A DNA stretch of 64,000 nt from Sphingobacteriaceae bacterium (GTDB lineage: Bacteria; Bacteroidota; Bacteroidia; Sphingobacteriales; Sphingobacteriaceae). The stretch covers positions 184,311 to 248,310 of the forward strand of contig JACMJM010000014.1 in the NCBI GenBank assembly GCA_014380615.1, given 5' to 3'. Shown here one piece after another: positions 1 to 9,504 of the stretch. Under the pieces are notes generated by a model that saw nothing but the letters and a program-made list of their open reading frames with translations, searched no databases and was not told the DNA's origin. How positions within the stretch are numbered: position 1 is the first letter of the stretch; every line of letters begins with the position of its first letter. Made by a program: the position numbers and the translations under genes.

Positions 1-1191
1 CACGGTTAAGTACCACCGACTTTAAAGATGCCAAAAAGGGCACTATTCATGATGCCTTTGAACAGGCAGTCGCAGATTTTAAAAAGGCTGCCGAGCTCCT
101 TCCTGAAAAAAGCGCGTATTCCGCAGCAGATATTGGCAGGGCTAGCAAAGGTGCTGCGAGAGGTTTCTTAGCCCGCACGTTGATGTACCAGATTGGCTTC
201 GATAAACAAAATACGCATACCTGGCAGGAAGTTTTGGACGAAACAACAAAAATCATCAATTCATCGCAATATTCTTTAGCAGCCAACTATGCTACCATAT
301 TCGAAACCGAAGGCGAGAATAATAATGAATCAATTTTCGAGTTGCAAGCTACCAGTTTAGGTAACGCCGAAAGGGCGACAGATGCAATTGGGTCACATAG
401 TCCGACCTGTCAGGGCGTAAGAACAAATAACTTGCTGGCCGGTGTAATTGTATGGGGTTGGGGATACAATAATCCCACCCAGGATCTCGTAAACGAATTT
501 GAAGCCGGAGATCCAAGATTATCAAGCACTGTTTTTGGCAAACCCCACAATAATGGAATTGTATATGGTGCTTCCTTTAATTATGATATTGGTACCGAGT
601 GGACCCCCTATCATAACAGAAAAGCAGCGAAAACCCCCGGTGATGCTTCAGGTGGATTCGGCTGGTGGCGGAATGGAAATAATATCCGTCAAATGCGCTA
701 TGCCGAAATTCTTCTCATGCATGCGGAAGCTCTCTATAACACTAATAGTGAAGGACCGGCAAGAACATATCTTAATATGATCCGCAAACAGAGCGAGAAA
801 CAGCACTTTTGCCCGAGGGTATGAATTAAATAAGCCCAATGATTATACGCCGACCGGCTTTTCAGGAAACCTGCCAGATGTAACTGCTTCAGGTGTTAGT
901 TTACTTCAAGCGATTAAACATGAGAGAAGAGTCGAATTTGGCATGGAATCTCTTCGTTATTATGATTTGGTACGGTGGGGAGATTATATGGCTGAACTAA
1001 CCAGGAAAAGAGCCTTAGCACCTGCTCCTTACCAGGCGGTTCCTGTACTATTGGCTTATACAAATATCAATTTGCAGGCAAATGCATTAAAGGTAAGCAT
1101 CGATGGCCCCGGAACGAATAAAATTCCATTACTTCCGATTCCGCAGGTTGAAACAGATGTATGGGGTCTGAAACCAAACCCAGGCTATTAA
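1..1191 (+). pseudogene. SusD/RagB-family glycan-binding protein, 3' part, frameshifted
   Basis: The reading frame is open from the left edge, so the 5' end (signal peptide) lies outside the window. SusD proteins are outer-membrane surface lipoproteins that bind oligosaccharide and cap a SusC transporter; susC would be expected upstream. Family signs are the TPR-like part (FEQAVADFKKAAELLP, GAARGFLARTLMYQIG), the conserved RYAEILLMHAEAL block, the RRVEFGMESLRYYDLVRWGD block, and the usual C-terminus GLKPNPGY. The frame breaks near 791-792: reading MIRKQ in the first frame and then ARNSTFARGYELNKP in the next restores a normal SusD, as if one base were inserted. The first frame stops at 824; the second runs on to 1191. 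This is either a recent pseudogene or a one-base sequencing error; the protein is otherwise well conserved. Confidence 0.82.
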
Positions 1192-1215
1192 CTCATTAAA
1201 TAAATAGATAAAACC

Positions 1216-1259
1216 ATCATGAGCATACCGGTCAAAACAGAGATGAGTATGCTCATGAT
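1216..1259. other. Perfect 13-bp inverted repeat between susD and the TIG gene
   Basis: ATCATGAGCATAC at 1216-1228 is matched exactly by its reverse complement at 1247-1259, around an 18-base loop. No T-tract follows, so it does not look like a simple intrinsic terminator. In the transcript it would form a strong stem-loop between two co-directional genes. An mRNA-stabilising or processing element is an inference. Confidence 0.6.
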
Positions 1260-1289
1260 AGCTTCAAAGCAATTAAAAAATATAATCTA

Positions 1290-1640
1290 ATGGAAAAGAG
1301 ATTCCTTTCTTACAGCGTTTTAATAGTAGTCCTTACAACATTTTTCGGATGTTCTAAAGAAGATTGGTCATCAGATTATGATGTCAAACTTCCAATTCCC
1401 GTGGTATCATCTTTTAATCCCGGGAGTGCCAAAGTAGGCGAAACCATTACCCTTACCGGAACTACTTTGAGCAACGTCAGCAATGTCTGGATAAATGACC
1501 AGAGTGCTCAAATTCTTTCTCAGTCCGAGACCCAAATCCAAATAAAAATAGGTGTCGGGTCGAAAACCGGAAAGATCAAAGTGCGTAATGTTTACCGCCA
1601 GGTGGGGTTTGCTCCGAATGATATAAATGTTATCCCTTAA
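1290..1640 (+). CDS. Small IPT/TIG-domain lipoprotein
   Basis: A 116-residue protein with a lipoprotein signal (hydrophobic run ending TTFFGC, lipid Cys at about residue 21). It is followed by one immunoglobulin-like IPT/TIG fold: the run PVVSSFNPGSAKVGETITLTG and later GKIKVRN are typical of the family. It sits directly after susD and 9 bases before the first apiosidase-like gene, where Bacteroidota loci often encode SusE/SusF-type surface glycan-binding proteins. A surface accessory role is inferred from position. It is much shorter than typical SusE/F proteins, with a single TIG unit and no visible C-terminal binding domain, so ligand binding is unproven. Confidence 0.75.
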   Translation: MEKRFLSYSVLIVVLTTFFGCSKEDWSSDYDVKLPIPVVSSFNPGSAKVGETITLTGTTLSNVSNVWINDQSAQILSQSETQIQIKIGVGSKTGKIKVRNVYRQVGFAPNDINVIP

Positions 1641-1649
1641 GCTTTTAAG

Positions 1650-2999
1650 ATGAAAACAAGCAGGCTAATAGTCGTTCAACTGATGGTGCTTTGCTGCATT
1701 TATACCAGTTGCAGTTACGGGCAACCTCTCAATAAAATTGCGGGTGGCCTCAATTTCCCACTAAAAGTATCAGATGATAAACACTATTTGACTCTGCAGG
1801 ATGGAACCCCTTTTTATTACGTTGCGGATACTCAATGGCCTCTTTTCTGGTATTATTCAATGGAGGAGGCCAAGCGAATAATAGACGACCGGGTTAATAA
1901 AGGATTTACCGGGCTTCAGCTTTCACTCGCGTCGTGGCGAAACCAACGAAATAAAAACGGGCACTCCCCTTTTATTGATCCTGTGCAACTAACGCCTGAT
2001 ACTGCATATTTCAATCACGCAGACATGGTATTGGATTACATGGCATCAAAAGGACTTGTAGCTTATCTCCCCGTTTTATGGTTCAATCAGTACCCTAAGG
2101 CGTCCTCCGAGGCCAATTTTACTTTCGGGAAATGGCTCGGAACAAGATGGAAGGACAGAGCAAACATAATTTGGGTAGTTGGCGGGGACACCCCTTTTCG
2201 TCCGGATCAACTACCCATTTTTACGTCACTTGCAAGTGGAATCAAAAGTTCCGGCGCAAATCAGCTCTTCACACAACATCCTCATGGAGGTGACATACCA
2301 AGCTCAGGAATTTCTTCCTCAGCGGGATTCCATAATGAAATGTGGTTAGATTTCAACAGTATTCAGGCACATACCGATTCTAGTCTCAGCTTGCAAAATA
2401 AGATGTATGCGGATTATAACAGGAAACCGACGAAGCCGGTTCTGTATGCTGAGGGCTGGTATTATTGGTTAGACGGACAGCCTTTGTTTAATATCCATAA
2501 GGGCTCTTACGATATCCGAAAAGCGCATTATATAAGTCGACTTGCGGGCAGTTTTGGAGAAGGATATGGTGCTTATCCTTTTTGGTGGGGCACAAAGGGT
2601 TGGGAAGAAGCCTTAGGTAATCAATCGGCAGCCACACATATTGCCACTTATATGAAGCGCTTATTTGAGCCCAGAGAATGGCACAAATTGAGGCCGGATT
2701 TCAGCAGGGATTTAATTATCAATCGTGCCCTGAACCTTCGCGGGCTCGACGAAATTGCCGTGGCAACATCCCCAAGTCGCGATTTAGCGATTATTTACTT
2801 TCCAAGGAGAACTGAAATTCAGATAAACAAAAAATGGTTTTCCGGAAAAATATATCCGAAATGGTACGACCCTACCATCGGCACCTATACAAAAGCAAAG
2901 GCTCTTAAGTCTTCGGGCAACACAAAGTTTAGCCCGCCAGGTAAAAATAATAACGGAGAGGATGACTTTGTTTTAATACTCGAAACAAAGCCACGATAA
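1650..2999 (+). CDS. Apiosidase-like glycoside hydrolase (DUF4038, GH140-type), lipoprotein
   Basis: 449 residues. The N-terminus has a hydrophobic signal ending YTSC, suggesting lipidation. The body matches the apiosidase-like (DUF4038) barrel: FPLKVSDDKHYLTLQDGTPFYYVADTQW at the start, WLGTRWKD mid-way, then a C-terminal beta domain of the putative collagen-binding type ending in DDFVLILE. Likely catalytic acids, by analogy with GH140 enzymes, are Asp180 in VVGGD and Glu268 in YAEGW; this assignment is inferred from motif position. GH140 enzymes release apiose from pectic rhamnogalacturonan II; the substrate here is not shown by the sequence. It is diverged from the three tandem paralogues further on, lacks their C-terminal binding module, and is co-directional with the TIG gene 9 bases upstream. 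Confidence 0.82.
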   Translation: MKTSRLIVVQLMVLCCIYTSCSYGQPLNKIAGGLNFPLKVSDDKHYLTLQDGTPFYYVADTQWPLFWYYSMEEAKRIIDDRVNKGFTGLQLSLASWRNQRNKNGHSPFIDPVQLTPDTAYFNHADMVLDYMASKGLVAYLPVLWFNQYPKASSEANFTFGKWLGTRWKDRANIIWVVGGDTPFRPDQLPIFTSLASGIKSSGANQLFTQHPHGGDIPSSGISSSAGFHNEMWLDFNSIQAHTDSSLSLQNKMYADYNRKPTKPVLYAEGWYYWLDGQPLFNIHKGSYDIRKAHYISRLAGSFGEGYGAYPFWWGTKGWEEALGNQSAATHIATYMKRLFEPREWHKLRPDFSRDLIINRALNLRGLDEIAVATSPSRDLAIIYFPRRTEIQINKKWFSGKIYPKWYDPTIGTYTKAKALKSSGNTKFSPPGKNNNGEDDFVLILETKPR

Positions 3000-3110
3000 A
3001 TTGTAAGACTCTGCTGATAGCCGCTTCTACAGATGAAGATGCCGCCATTTTCTGTTGTGATATTGGCGTTAAATAACCTACTAATCAATTAAAACTAAAA
3101 ATATTACACG

Positions 3111-4274
3111 ATGAAGAATTTGCTTTGCCACTTATTAGTCTTGTCTATTACGACCATCTCTGTTGCATCCTGCGGAGCTCAACAAACTAAAAATAAAACC
3201 AATAGCAACAGTACTTCCATGGCTTCAGTCAGGGCAGCCATATCTGCAGAAGATTGGGGTGAAACTGACGGTAAGAAAGTGAAGCTGTTTACAATCACAA
3301 ATAAAAACGGAGCCCAGGTAAAAATTACCAACTATGGAGGTATCGTTACTTCGTGGATAACACCAGATAAGAATGGCAATAAAAGCGATATCGTTTTAGG
3401 CTTTAATAGTCTTGCAGACTATTTAGCATCGCCTCACTATTTCGGGGCTATTATTGGCCGATATGGAAACCGTATTGCTAAAGCCCAATTTCAAATTGGT
3501 ACGTCCACTTATAAACTCGCAGCTAACAATGGGGCTCATAATTTGCATGGCGGCCATAAAGGTTTTGATAAAGTAGTTTGGAATGTCACTCCGTCTTCAG
3601 ATAACAGATCGGTAACGTTGAACTATCTGAGTAAAGACGGAGAGGAGGGTTTTCCCGGCAACCTACAAGTAGCAGTGAAATATACCCTTACAGATGACAA
3701 TGAATTACTTATTCAGTATGATGCGGAAACCGATAAAGCAACGCCGGTTAATTTAACTAACCATAGTTATTTTAATTTAACAGGTGATGTTAGCCGTACT
3801 ATATACGATCATGAGCTTTGGATTAACGCGGATAAATACACCCCGGTTGATCCAAGCCAGATACCTACAGGCGAACTAAAGCCCGTAAAAGGCACCCCTT
3901 TTGATTTTACCGAACCGCGTAAAATTGGCGAACGCCTTACTCAGGTGTCAGGTGGTTATGATCATAATTTTGTTTTGAACAATCAAAGCAACTCTATGAA
4001 GCTGGTTGCATATGCTAACGATCCTGTTGTGAGCGGAAGGAAACTGGAAGTGTACACCACCGAGCCCGGATTGCAATTTTATTCCGGTAATTATTTAAAT
4101 GAGGGCATCATTATAAACAGGGATGGTAAGGCTATAAAACAACATACCGGTTTTAGTTTAGAAACCCAGCACTATCCTGATTCTCCCAATAGGCCAGACT
4201 ATCCATCCGCAATTTTAAAACCAGGCGAAAAATACCATACAGAAACCAAGTATAAAGTTTCTCTGGTCAGATAG
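3111..4274 (+). CDS. Aldose 1-epimerase (galactose mutarotase), lipoprotein form
   Basis: 387 residues with a lipoprotein signal ending SVASC (Cys at about 21), then a GalM beta-sandwich. Recognisable motifs are NYGGIVTSW, GAIIGRYGNRIA, NNGAHNLHGG, the catalytic-His block NLTNHSYFNLTG and the catalytic-Glu block TTEPGLQFYSGN. The enzyme interconverts alpha and beta anomers of aldoses such as galactose and glucose. Its predicted export and its place among the polysaccharide-utilisation genes suggest it acts on sugars released outside the cytoplasm. Length is normal for secreted Bacteroidota GalM proteins (about 380-390). The gene lies 111 bases after the first hydrolase and 109 before the tandem array, so co-transcription is possible but not shown. 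Confidence 0.92.
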   Translation: MKNLLCHLLVLSITTISVASCGAQQTKNKTNSNSTSMASVRAAISAEDWGETDGKKVKLFTITNKNGAQVKITNYGGIVTSWITPDKNGNKSDIVLGFNSLADYLASPHYFGAIIGRYGNRIAKAQFQIGTSTYKLAANNGAHNLHGGHKGFDKVVWNVTPSSDNRSVTLNYLSKDGEEGFPGNLQVAVKYTLTDDNELLIQYDAETDKATPVNLTNHSYFNLTGDVSRTIYDHELWINADKYTPVDPSQIPTGELKPVKGTPFDFTEPRKIGERLTQVSGGYDHNFVLNNQSNSMKLVAYANDPVVSGRKLEVYTTEPGLQFYSGNYLNEGIIINRDGKAIKQHTGFSLETQHYPDSPNRPDYPSAILKPGEKYHTETKYKVSLVR

Positions 4275-4383
4275 CATTTTAAAAAAGCCATAATAATTTT
4301 TAAGGGCCAGCTGAAAGGATAAGTGATAGTTGTGACTATTACTATGGATTGAATACCATCTATTAACTAAATAACAAAACCCA

Positions 4384-6306
4384 ATGAAAAAAATGAATTT
4401 AAAACATCAGGAACATCGTAGAACAATGCGATCATTATTAAGCCCAAGTTGGTTGAAAGTTATGCTTATTGTAAGCATCGTAGCAACAGGTTGCAAAAGA
4501 GAACAGCCAGATTTACCTCAACAACCTGAACAGCAACAATCAAACTCGAAACTAAAATCTGGTGCTACTATCTCAGCAGCCGCTTTTCCGCTCAAGTATA
4601 GTGCAAACGGCAGGTACCTGGTAGATCAGAATAATGTTCCCTTTCTGCTTAACGGGGATACAGGCTGGTTTCTTTTTGACAAAATAAGTACTGCAGACTA
4701 TGATGTCTATTTAAACAACAGGGCTGCCAAAGGATTTAACACTATAAATGTTATGGCTCCCTGGAACTTTAATGTGAACAACTTTTACGGCGAAGCACCT
4801 TTTGCTGTTCAGGGAAATATTTCTTCACCACTTAATGCCTGGTGGTCCCGTGTAGATTTGTTTGTGAGCAAAGCGGCTGCCAGAGGAATGCTGGTAAACA
4901 TGGTGCCGCTATGGCTTGGATATAAAGGAGCGGAGTGGTATATCCCGCTACCAAACAATAGTTTGACTGTATGCCGTAATTTCGGAAGGTTTCTTGGAAC
5001 CCGCTACGGCGATGATGCGAACGTGATGTTTACCATCGGTGGAGACGTGGACCCGGGCGACAGATATAGCAGATTGAATGAGATCGCGCTGGGTATTCTT
5101 GATAATGCTCCCGGTAAGATCATTTCTGCCCACCCTGGGCCAGGTAAACTAGCAACAGCAGTATATGGAAGCGCCACATGGTTAAACATGAACTCTGTGT
5201 ATACTTACTTTCCTGGATATGGCGGTGGCTACGGCACACACATCTATGCCTTTTCTAAAGATGCTTACCTCCGTTCTCCAATGAAACCATTTATTTTTAT
5301 TGAGGGCGGTTATGAGCGCGGCTCAAGAATGAATACTGCTTTTGTACGCCGTCAGGCTTACTGGGCAATATTAAGCGGAGCTACCGGAGCCAACTATGGT
5401 AATTCAGCCATCTGGCCTTTTACCTCCAGCTGGAAAACTGCAATGGATGATCCGGGTGCTGCCGATCTGAAGCACTTCTATGAAGCCTTCACTTCTCGCC
5501 AGTGGCACAACCTGGTACCCGACTTCAATCACACGGTAGTTACTGCAGGATACGGGAAATTCCTGGCAGGTTCCAGCAACATTCTGGGCGACGGAGATGA
5601 TTATGCGACTACCGGCCGCTCAGCAGATGGTAAGTTGATCATGTCTTACATTCCTTCAACCGGAACCGGTACCCGTACCTTGACTGTAAACATGACCACA
5701 CTTACCGGCACCAGCGTTGTTGCCAAGTGGCTTAACCCTACCAATGGAGTATATACCACTATTGGTACCTACTCTAATACCAATACGGCACAAAACTTTA
5801 CTTCGCCGGGAAACAATGGTGAAAGCACCAACGACTGGTTGTTGATCCTTGAAGCTTCAGGTACAAACCCAGGAACCAGCATTACTATCCAGGAAAATAC
5901 TACAGGGTTTTGCAGTACAAATGGCACAATTGATAATAATCATGCCGGATTTACAGGCACCGGATTCATCAACACCGTTAATGCAGTTGGTGCAGGTGCA
6001 GCCTGGAGAATTAACGTCCCAGCTGCAGGGTCTTATACGCTAACCTGGCGTCATGCTAATGGCAGCGGTGCAAACCGTCCCGGAAGATTGCTGGTTAACG
6101 GCACTCAGGCAGTATCAAGCATAGCTTTTAATGCTACAACTGATTATGCAACCTGGGCAGAGGTTTCTACCACTGTCAACTTAAGTGCAGGCCAAAATAC
6201 GATCAGATTGGACGCCACATTGGTTACAGGTCTGTCAAATATCGATTATTTGAAAGTAACCGGGAATAATCCAACAGTGTTAAGCTGTACGGGAGTAACA
6301 CAATAA
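4384..6306 (+). CDS. Apiosidase-like glycoside hydrolase with C-terminal carbohydrate-binding module, tandem copy 1
   Basis: 640 residues. A signal with MLIVSIVATGC predicts a lipoprotein; the true start may be a later ATG, because MRSLLSPSWLK aligns best with the paralogues. Domains in order: linker rich in Gln; DUF4038 barrel (about 62-400) with FPLKYSANGRYLVDQNNVPF; C-terminal beta domain ending DWLLILEAS; and a CBM6/35-like module (about 505-640) with WRINVPAAGSYTLTWRH and GLSNIDYLKV. Probable catalytic acids are Asp221 in TIGGD and Glu307 in FIEGG, by analogy with GH140. First of three tandem paralogues with matching spacers; the unit repeats at 6364 and 9565. Substrate is unknown; apiose-containing pectin is one option suggested by the family. 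Confidence 0.85.
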   Translation: MKKMNLKHQEHRRTMRSLLSPSWLKVMLIVSIVATGCKREQPDLPQQPEQQQSNSKLKSGATISAAAFPLKYSANGRYLVDQNNVPFLLNGDTGWFLFDKISTADYDVYLNNRAAKGFNTINVMAPWNFNVNNFYGEAPFAVQGNISSPLNAWWSRVDLFVSKAAARGMLVNMVPLWLGYKGAEWYIPLPNNSLTVCRNFGRFLGTRYGDDANVMFTIGGDVDPGDRYSRLNEIALGILDNAPGKIISAHPGPGKLATAVYGSATWLNMNSVYTYFPGYGGGYGTHIYAFSKDAYLRSPMKPFIFIEGGYERGSRMNTAFVRRQAYWAILSGATGANYGNSAIWPFTSSWKTAMDDPGAADLKHFYEAFTSRQWHNLVPDFNHTVVTAGYGKFLAGSSNILGDGDDYATTGRSADGKLIMSYIPSTGTGTRTLTVNMTTLTGTSVVAKWLNPTNGVYTTIGTYSNTNTAQNFTSPGNNGESTNDWLLILEASGTNPGTSITIQENTTGFCSTNGTIDNNHAGFTGTGFINTVNAVGAGAAWRINVPAAGSYTLTWRHANGSGANRPGRLLVNGTQAVSSIAFNATTDYATWAEVSTTVNLSAGQNTIRLDATLVTGLSNIDYLKVTGNNPTVLSCTGVTQ

Positions 6307-6363
6307 ATGATTTTTTACAGGTTACATCGAATTAACTTCTAATTAAAACTAAAATTGCCCTTT

Positions 6364-7827
6364 ATGGACAGATCGGTTTTAAAAAGTCATGCACTTGGCA
6401 GAGCAATGCGATTATTATTAAGGCCGAATTGGTTGAAGCTTATGCTTATTGTAAGCATTGCCATAACGGGTTGCAAAAGAAAAGATCCGGTTTCACATGA
6501 GCCGGATCAGCTGCCAATCACATCCGGACCCAAATCTGATCTACCCCTTTCAACCACTGTTTTTCCGTTAAAATTTAGTACAAACGGCAGATATCTGGTA
6601 GATCAGAATAATGTTCCATTCCTGCTTAATGGAGACACAGGATGGTTTGTTTTCGATAAAATCAGCACTGAAGACTATGACGTCTATCTCGACAACCGGG
6701 CAGCTAAAAGATTTAATACCGTAAATATTATGGCACCCTGGAACTTCAATGTAAACAACTTTTACGGCGAAGCACCTTTTGCTGCTCAGGGTGATCTTTC
6801 TTCACCTAATAACGCCTGGTGGGCTCGTGTAGATGCGTTTGTGAGTAAAGCTGCTGCCAGAGGATTATTGGTAAATATAGTACCTATATGGCTGGGTTAT
6901 AATGGAGCTCAATGGTTTATCCCACTACCCAACAACAGTTTGACGGTTTGCCGGAATTTCGGAAGATTTCTTGGAACCCGTTACGGAGACGATGCTAACG
7001 TAATGTTTACAATAGGCGGAGACCTGGACCCCTGGGACAGATTAAGCAGGTTGAACGAGATAGCACTTGGGATTCTTGATAATGCGCCTGGTAAAATTGT
7101 ATCTGCCCATACAGGGGAAAACAAAGTGGCCATTACCGAGTACCCTTCTGCCACATGGTTAAACCTGAATGCCGTTTACACTTATTTTCCGGGTTGGGGG
7201 ACTAACAGGCATGTATACGTCTATTCAAAAGATGCTTACAGCCTGGCACCTGTAAAGCCATTTATTATGATCGAGAGCGGGTATGAAGGTGCATCATCAA
7301 AAGTCTCTGTCTTCACGGTACGCCGTCAGGCTTACTGGGCTATTTTGAGCGGAGCTACAGGGTCTAATTACGGGAATTCCAATGTTTGGCCTTTTAATTC
7401 CAATTGGAGAACCGCTATGGATGATCCTGGTGCCCATGACATGAAGCACTTCTATGATGTATTCACTTCCCGCCCCTGGTATAATCTGGTGCCTGATTTC
7501 AACCACACGGTAGTTACTGCCGGATATGGAACATTTTACACCGGAACAACTGCCGGAGGAGACGATTATGTTACTGCAGCCCGTACAGCAGATGGCAAGC
7601 TAGTCATGGCTTATGTTCCGAACACCGGAACCGGTACACGTACCCTAACTGTGAACATGACCACGCTTACCACCAGCAGCGTTGTGGCCAAATGGTATAA
7701 CCCTACCAACGGAAACACTACAACCATTGGAAACTTTTCGAATACTAATGCCTCACAAATATTTACAACTCCGGGAAATAATGCTGAAAGTAACAACGAT
7801 TGGTTGTTGATTATCGAAGAGGGATAA
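6364..7827 (+). CDS. Apiosidase-like glycoside hydrolase lacking its binding module, tandem copy 2
   Basis: 487 residues from the ATG at 6364, chosen because it aligns with the start of copy 3; an upstream TTG at 6355 would add three residues. Signal MLIVSIAITGC predicts a lipoprotein. The DUF4038 barrel and beta domain are intact (Asp220 in TIGGD, Glu304 in MIESG as likely catalytic acids), but the protein stops at LLIIEEG, exactly where copies 1 and 3 continue into a linker and CBM6/35-like module. The lost module's remnant is found 1.4 kb downstream, after the DUF1593 gene. Long stretches are nearly identical to copy 3 in DNA, pointing to recent duplication or gene conversion. The enzyme is probably active but without its binding module. 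Confidence 0.83.
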   Translation: MDRSVLKSHALGRAMRLLLRPNWLKLMLIVSIAITGCKRKDPVSHEPDQLPITSGPKSDLPLSTTVFPLKFSTNGRYLVDQNNVPFLLNGDTGWFVFDKISTEDYDVYLDNRAAKRFNTVNIMAPWNFNVNNFYGEAPFAAQGDLSSPNNAWWARVDAFVSKAAARGLLVNIVPIWLGYNGAQWFIPLPNNSLTVCRNFGRFLGTRYGDDANVMFTIGGDLDPWDRLSRLNEIALGILDNAPGKIVSAHTGENKVAITEYPSATWLNLNAVYTYFPGWGTNRHVYVYSKDAYSLAPVKPFIMIESGYEGASSKVSVFTVRRQAYWAILSGATGSNYGNSNVWPFNSNWRTAMDDPGAHDMKHFYDVFTSRPWYNLVPDFNHTVVTAGYGTFYTGTTAGGDDYVTAARTADGKLVMAYVPNTGTGTRTLTVNMTTLTTSSVVAKWYNPTNGNTTTIGNFSNTNASQIFTTPGNNAESNNDWLLIIEEG

Positions 7828-7872
7828 AAAGCTCATAAAAGCGTTTCTTCATTATTTAAATTGTTAATAAAT

Positions 7873-9198
7873 ATGAAAAAGTTTTTGGTATTAAATCTTT
7901 TGGTACTCTTTTCCATTGGAGATATAGTTGCATCAAATCAAAATTCGAAACCTCGCGTCATTGTAATGACAGATGGTGAAATCGATGATCATAGTTCAAT
8001 GATTCGGTTTTTGATGTATAGTTGTGAAGTGGAGGTATGCGCTATTATAGAAACGAATTCTATATTCCAGAGAGAAGGGCATAGTAAGGAAGACTGGTAT
8101 GAAAAACAGTTGGAAGCATATAGCAAAATATACCCCAATCTGACGAAGCATAATCCCTATTATCCGAGTCCGAAGCTATTGAAAGAGATCAGCTTTATTG
8201 GCGATGAAGACCACGACCACCTTCGAGACTTGATTAGAAAAAGATGGGAGCTAATACCCGGTGCTAAAATTACTTTTACACCCGAGAACTGGAAAGATAC
8301 ACCGGGATCGGATAAGATTGTAGAAGTCTTGCTCGAAAAAAATCCTGCGCCTGTTCATATTCAAGCTTGGGGAGGCGGCAATACCGCTGCCCGTGCTTTC
8401 TATAAATTAAAGAAATATTATCCTAATGATTACCGAAGGGCACTCTCGAAAGTTGTGATGTATAATATCTGGTATCAGGATGGTGCCGGTAATTATATCG
8501 AACAAAACCATCCGGAAGTAACCATGCTTTATTGTGGATCTTTTGCCGGCACCTGGAATTACAGGAGTCAGCCAAACACAAAAGATTTTATATCGCAAAA
8601 TATAAAGAGCAATCATGGGCCCCTCGGAGCTCTCTATCCCCAAGATTACATCAGCGAAGGTGATTCACCTGCTTTTTTATATTCTATTGCTAATGGTTTG
8701 CGAAATTACGAACATCCCACATATGGTGGCTGGGGAGGCAGATTTACAAAATTTAACCAGTTTGAAAGAGTTTATACCGACGCTCAAGATGACGGGGATT
8801 TAAAAAAATCGCTTCGTCGTTGGATAGATGATGCCAACGACGATTTTGAGGCCAGAATGGACTGGTGCTTAAAAAGTTATGAAGAAGCAAACCACCACCC
8901 AAACATCCAAATTAAAGAGAAAAGTATCAAAGTGAAAAGCGGAAAGAAGATCACCCTGGATGCCGGAAAAACCATTGATCCTGATGGCGATGCTTTAAAA
9001 TTTAACTGGTGGCAATATAAAGATGCTGGCAGTTACAGCGGTATAGTTACTTTAAAAGATGCAGATTCCGATAAGGTTTCCTTTACAGCTCCGAAAGTGA
9101 CCAAAGAGGAGACCATTCATATCATTTTTGAAGTGAGTGACAATGGAAGTCCGTCTCTAAAAGGGTATCAAAGGGTAATCGCTTTAATCGTTCCTTAA
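7873..9198 (+). CDS. DUF1593 / Sde182-like nucleoside-hydrolase-fold secreted protein
   Basis: 441 residues from ATG 7873 (an in-frame TTG at 7861 gives no improvement; MKKFLVLNLLVLFSI is a clean signal peptide). The body begins PRVIVMTDGEIDDHSSMIRFL, the metal-binding Asp motif of the nucleoside-hydrolase-like DUF1593 family, with HIQAWGGGNTAARAF mid-way. The C-terminus has an Ig-like domain (VKSGKKITLDAGKTIDPDGDALKFNWW) as in Sde182. The family occurs in plant-polysaccharide degraders; its true reaction is not established, though a glycosidic-bond hydrolase is plausible. It sits between truncated copy 2 and the orphaned binding-module remnant, so it appears to have been inserted into the ancestral copy-2 gene. 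Confidence 0.82.
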   Translation: MKKFLVLNLLVLFSIGDIVASNQNSKPRVIVMTDGEIDDHSSMIRFLMYSCEVEVCAIIETNSIFQREGHSKEDWYEKQLEAYSKIYPNLTKHNPYYPSPKLLKEISFIGDEDHDHLRDLIRKRWELIPGAKITFTPENWKDTPGSDKIVEVLLEKNPAPVHIQAWGGGNTAARAFYKLKKYYPNDYRRALSKVVMYNIWYQDGAGNYIEQNHPEVTMLYCGSFAGTWNYRSQPNTKDFISQNIKSNHGPLGALYPQDYISEGDSPAFLYSIANGLRNYEHPTYGGWGGRFTKFNQFERVYTDAQDDGDLKKSLRRWIDDANDDFEARMDWCLKSYEEANHHPNIQIKEKSIKVKSGKKITLDAGKTIDPDGDALKFNWWQYKDAGSYSGIVTLKDADSDKVSFTAPKVTKEETIHIIFEVSDNGSPSLKGYQRVIALIVP

Positions 9199-9214
9199 AC
9201 TAAGAAGTAGAAGT

Positions 9215-9504
9215 AATGTGGCTGCTGCCGGATCTTATAATTTAGCCTGGTGTCATTCTAATGGGAGCGGTGCAAACCAGCCCGGAAGCTTGTTAGTTAA
9301 TGGCACACAGACTGTGTCAATCCTGGCTTTTAATACTACAACTGATTATGTAACCTGGGTAGAAGTTTCCACCACCAACTTAAGTGCAGGTCAGAATACG
9401 ATCAGACTGGAAGCCACATTAGCTACTGGTTTGTCGAATATTGACTATTTAAATTAACCAGAGACACTCCAACGGTGGTAAGCTGTACGGCAGTAACCCA
9501 ATAA
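9215..9504 (+). pseudogene. Remnant of a CBM6/35-like module (lost 3' end of tandem copy 2)
   Basis: From AATGTGGCTGCTGCC at 9215 the sequence follows the 3' end of copy 3 (11176-11469) nearly base for base. It encodes AAAGSYNLAWCHSNGSGANQPG and continues to GLSNIDYL. One codon is missing (STTNLSAG where copy 1 has STTVNLSAG) and one base is missing near 9452, which brings an early stop at 9457; restoring it gives LTRDTPTVVSCTAVTQ and the stop at 9502-9504. Downstream, bases 9505-9564 match the spacer between copies 1 and 2. It has no start of its own and no export signal, so it is best read as a decaying gene fragment. Confidence 0.85.

Noticed and set aside
9218..9457. 79-residue open frame read as an independent gene
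   Set aside because: It is the middle of a decayed binding-module remnant; no start signal and a frameshift at its end.
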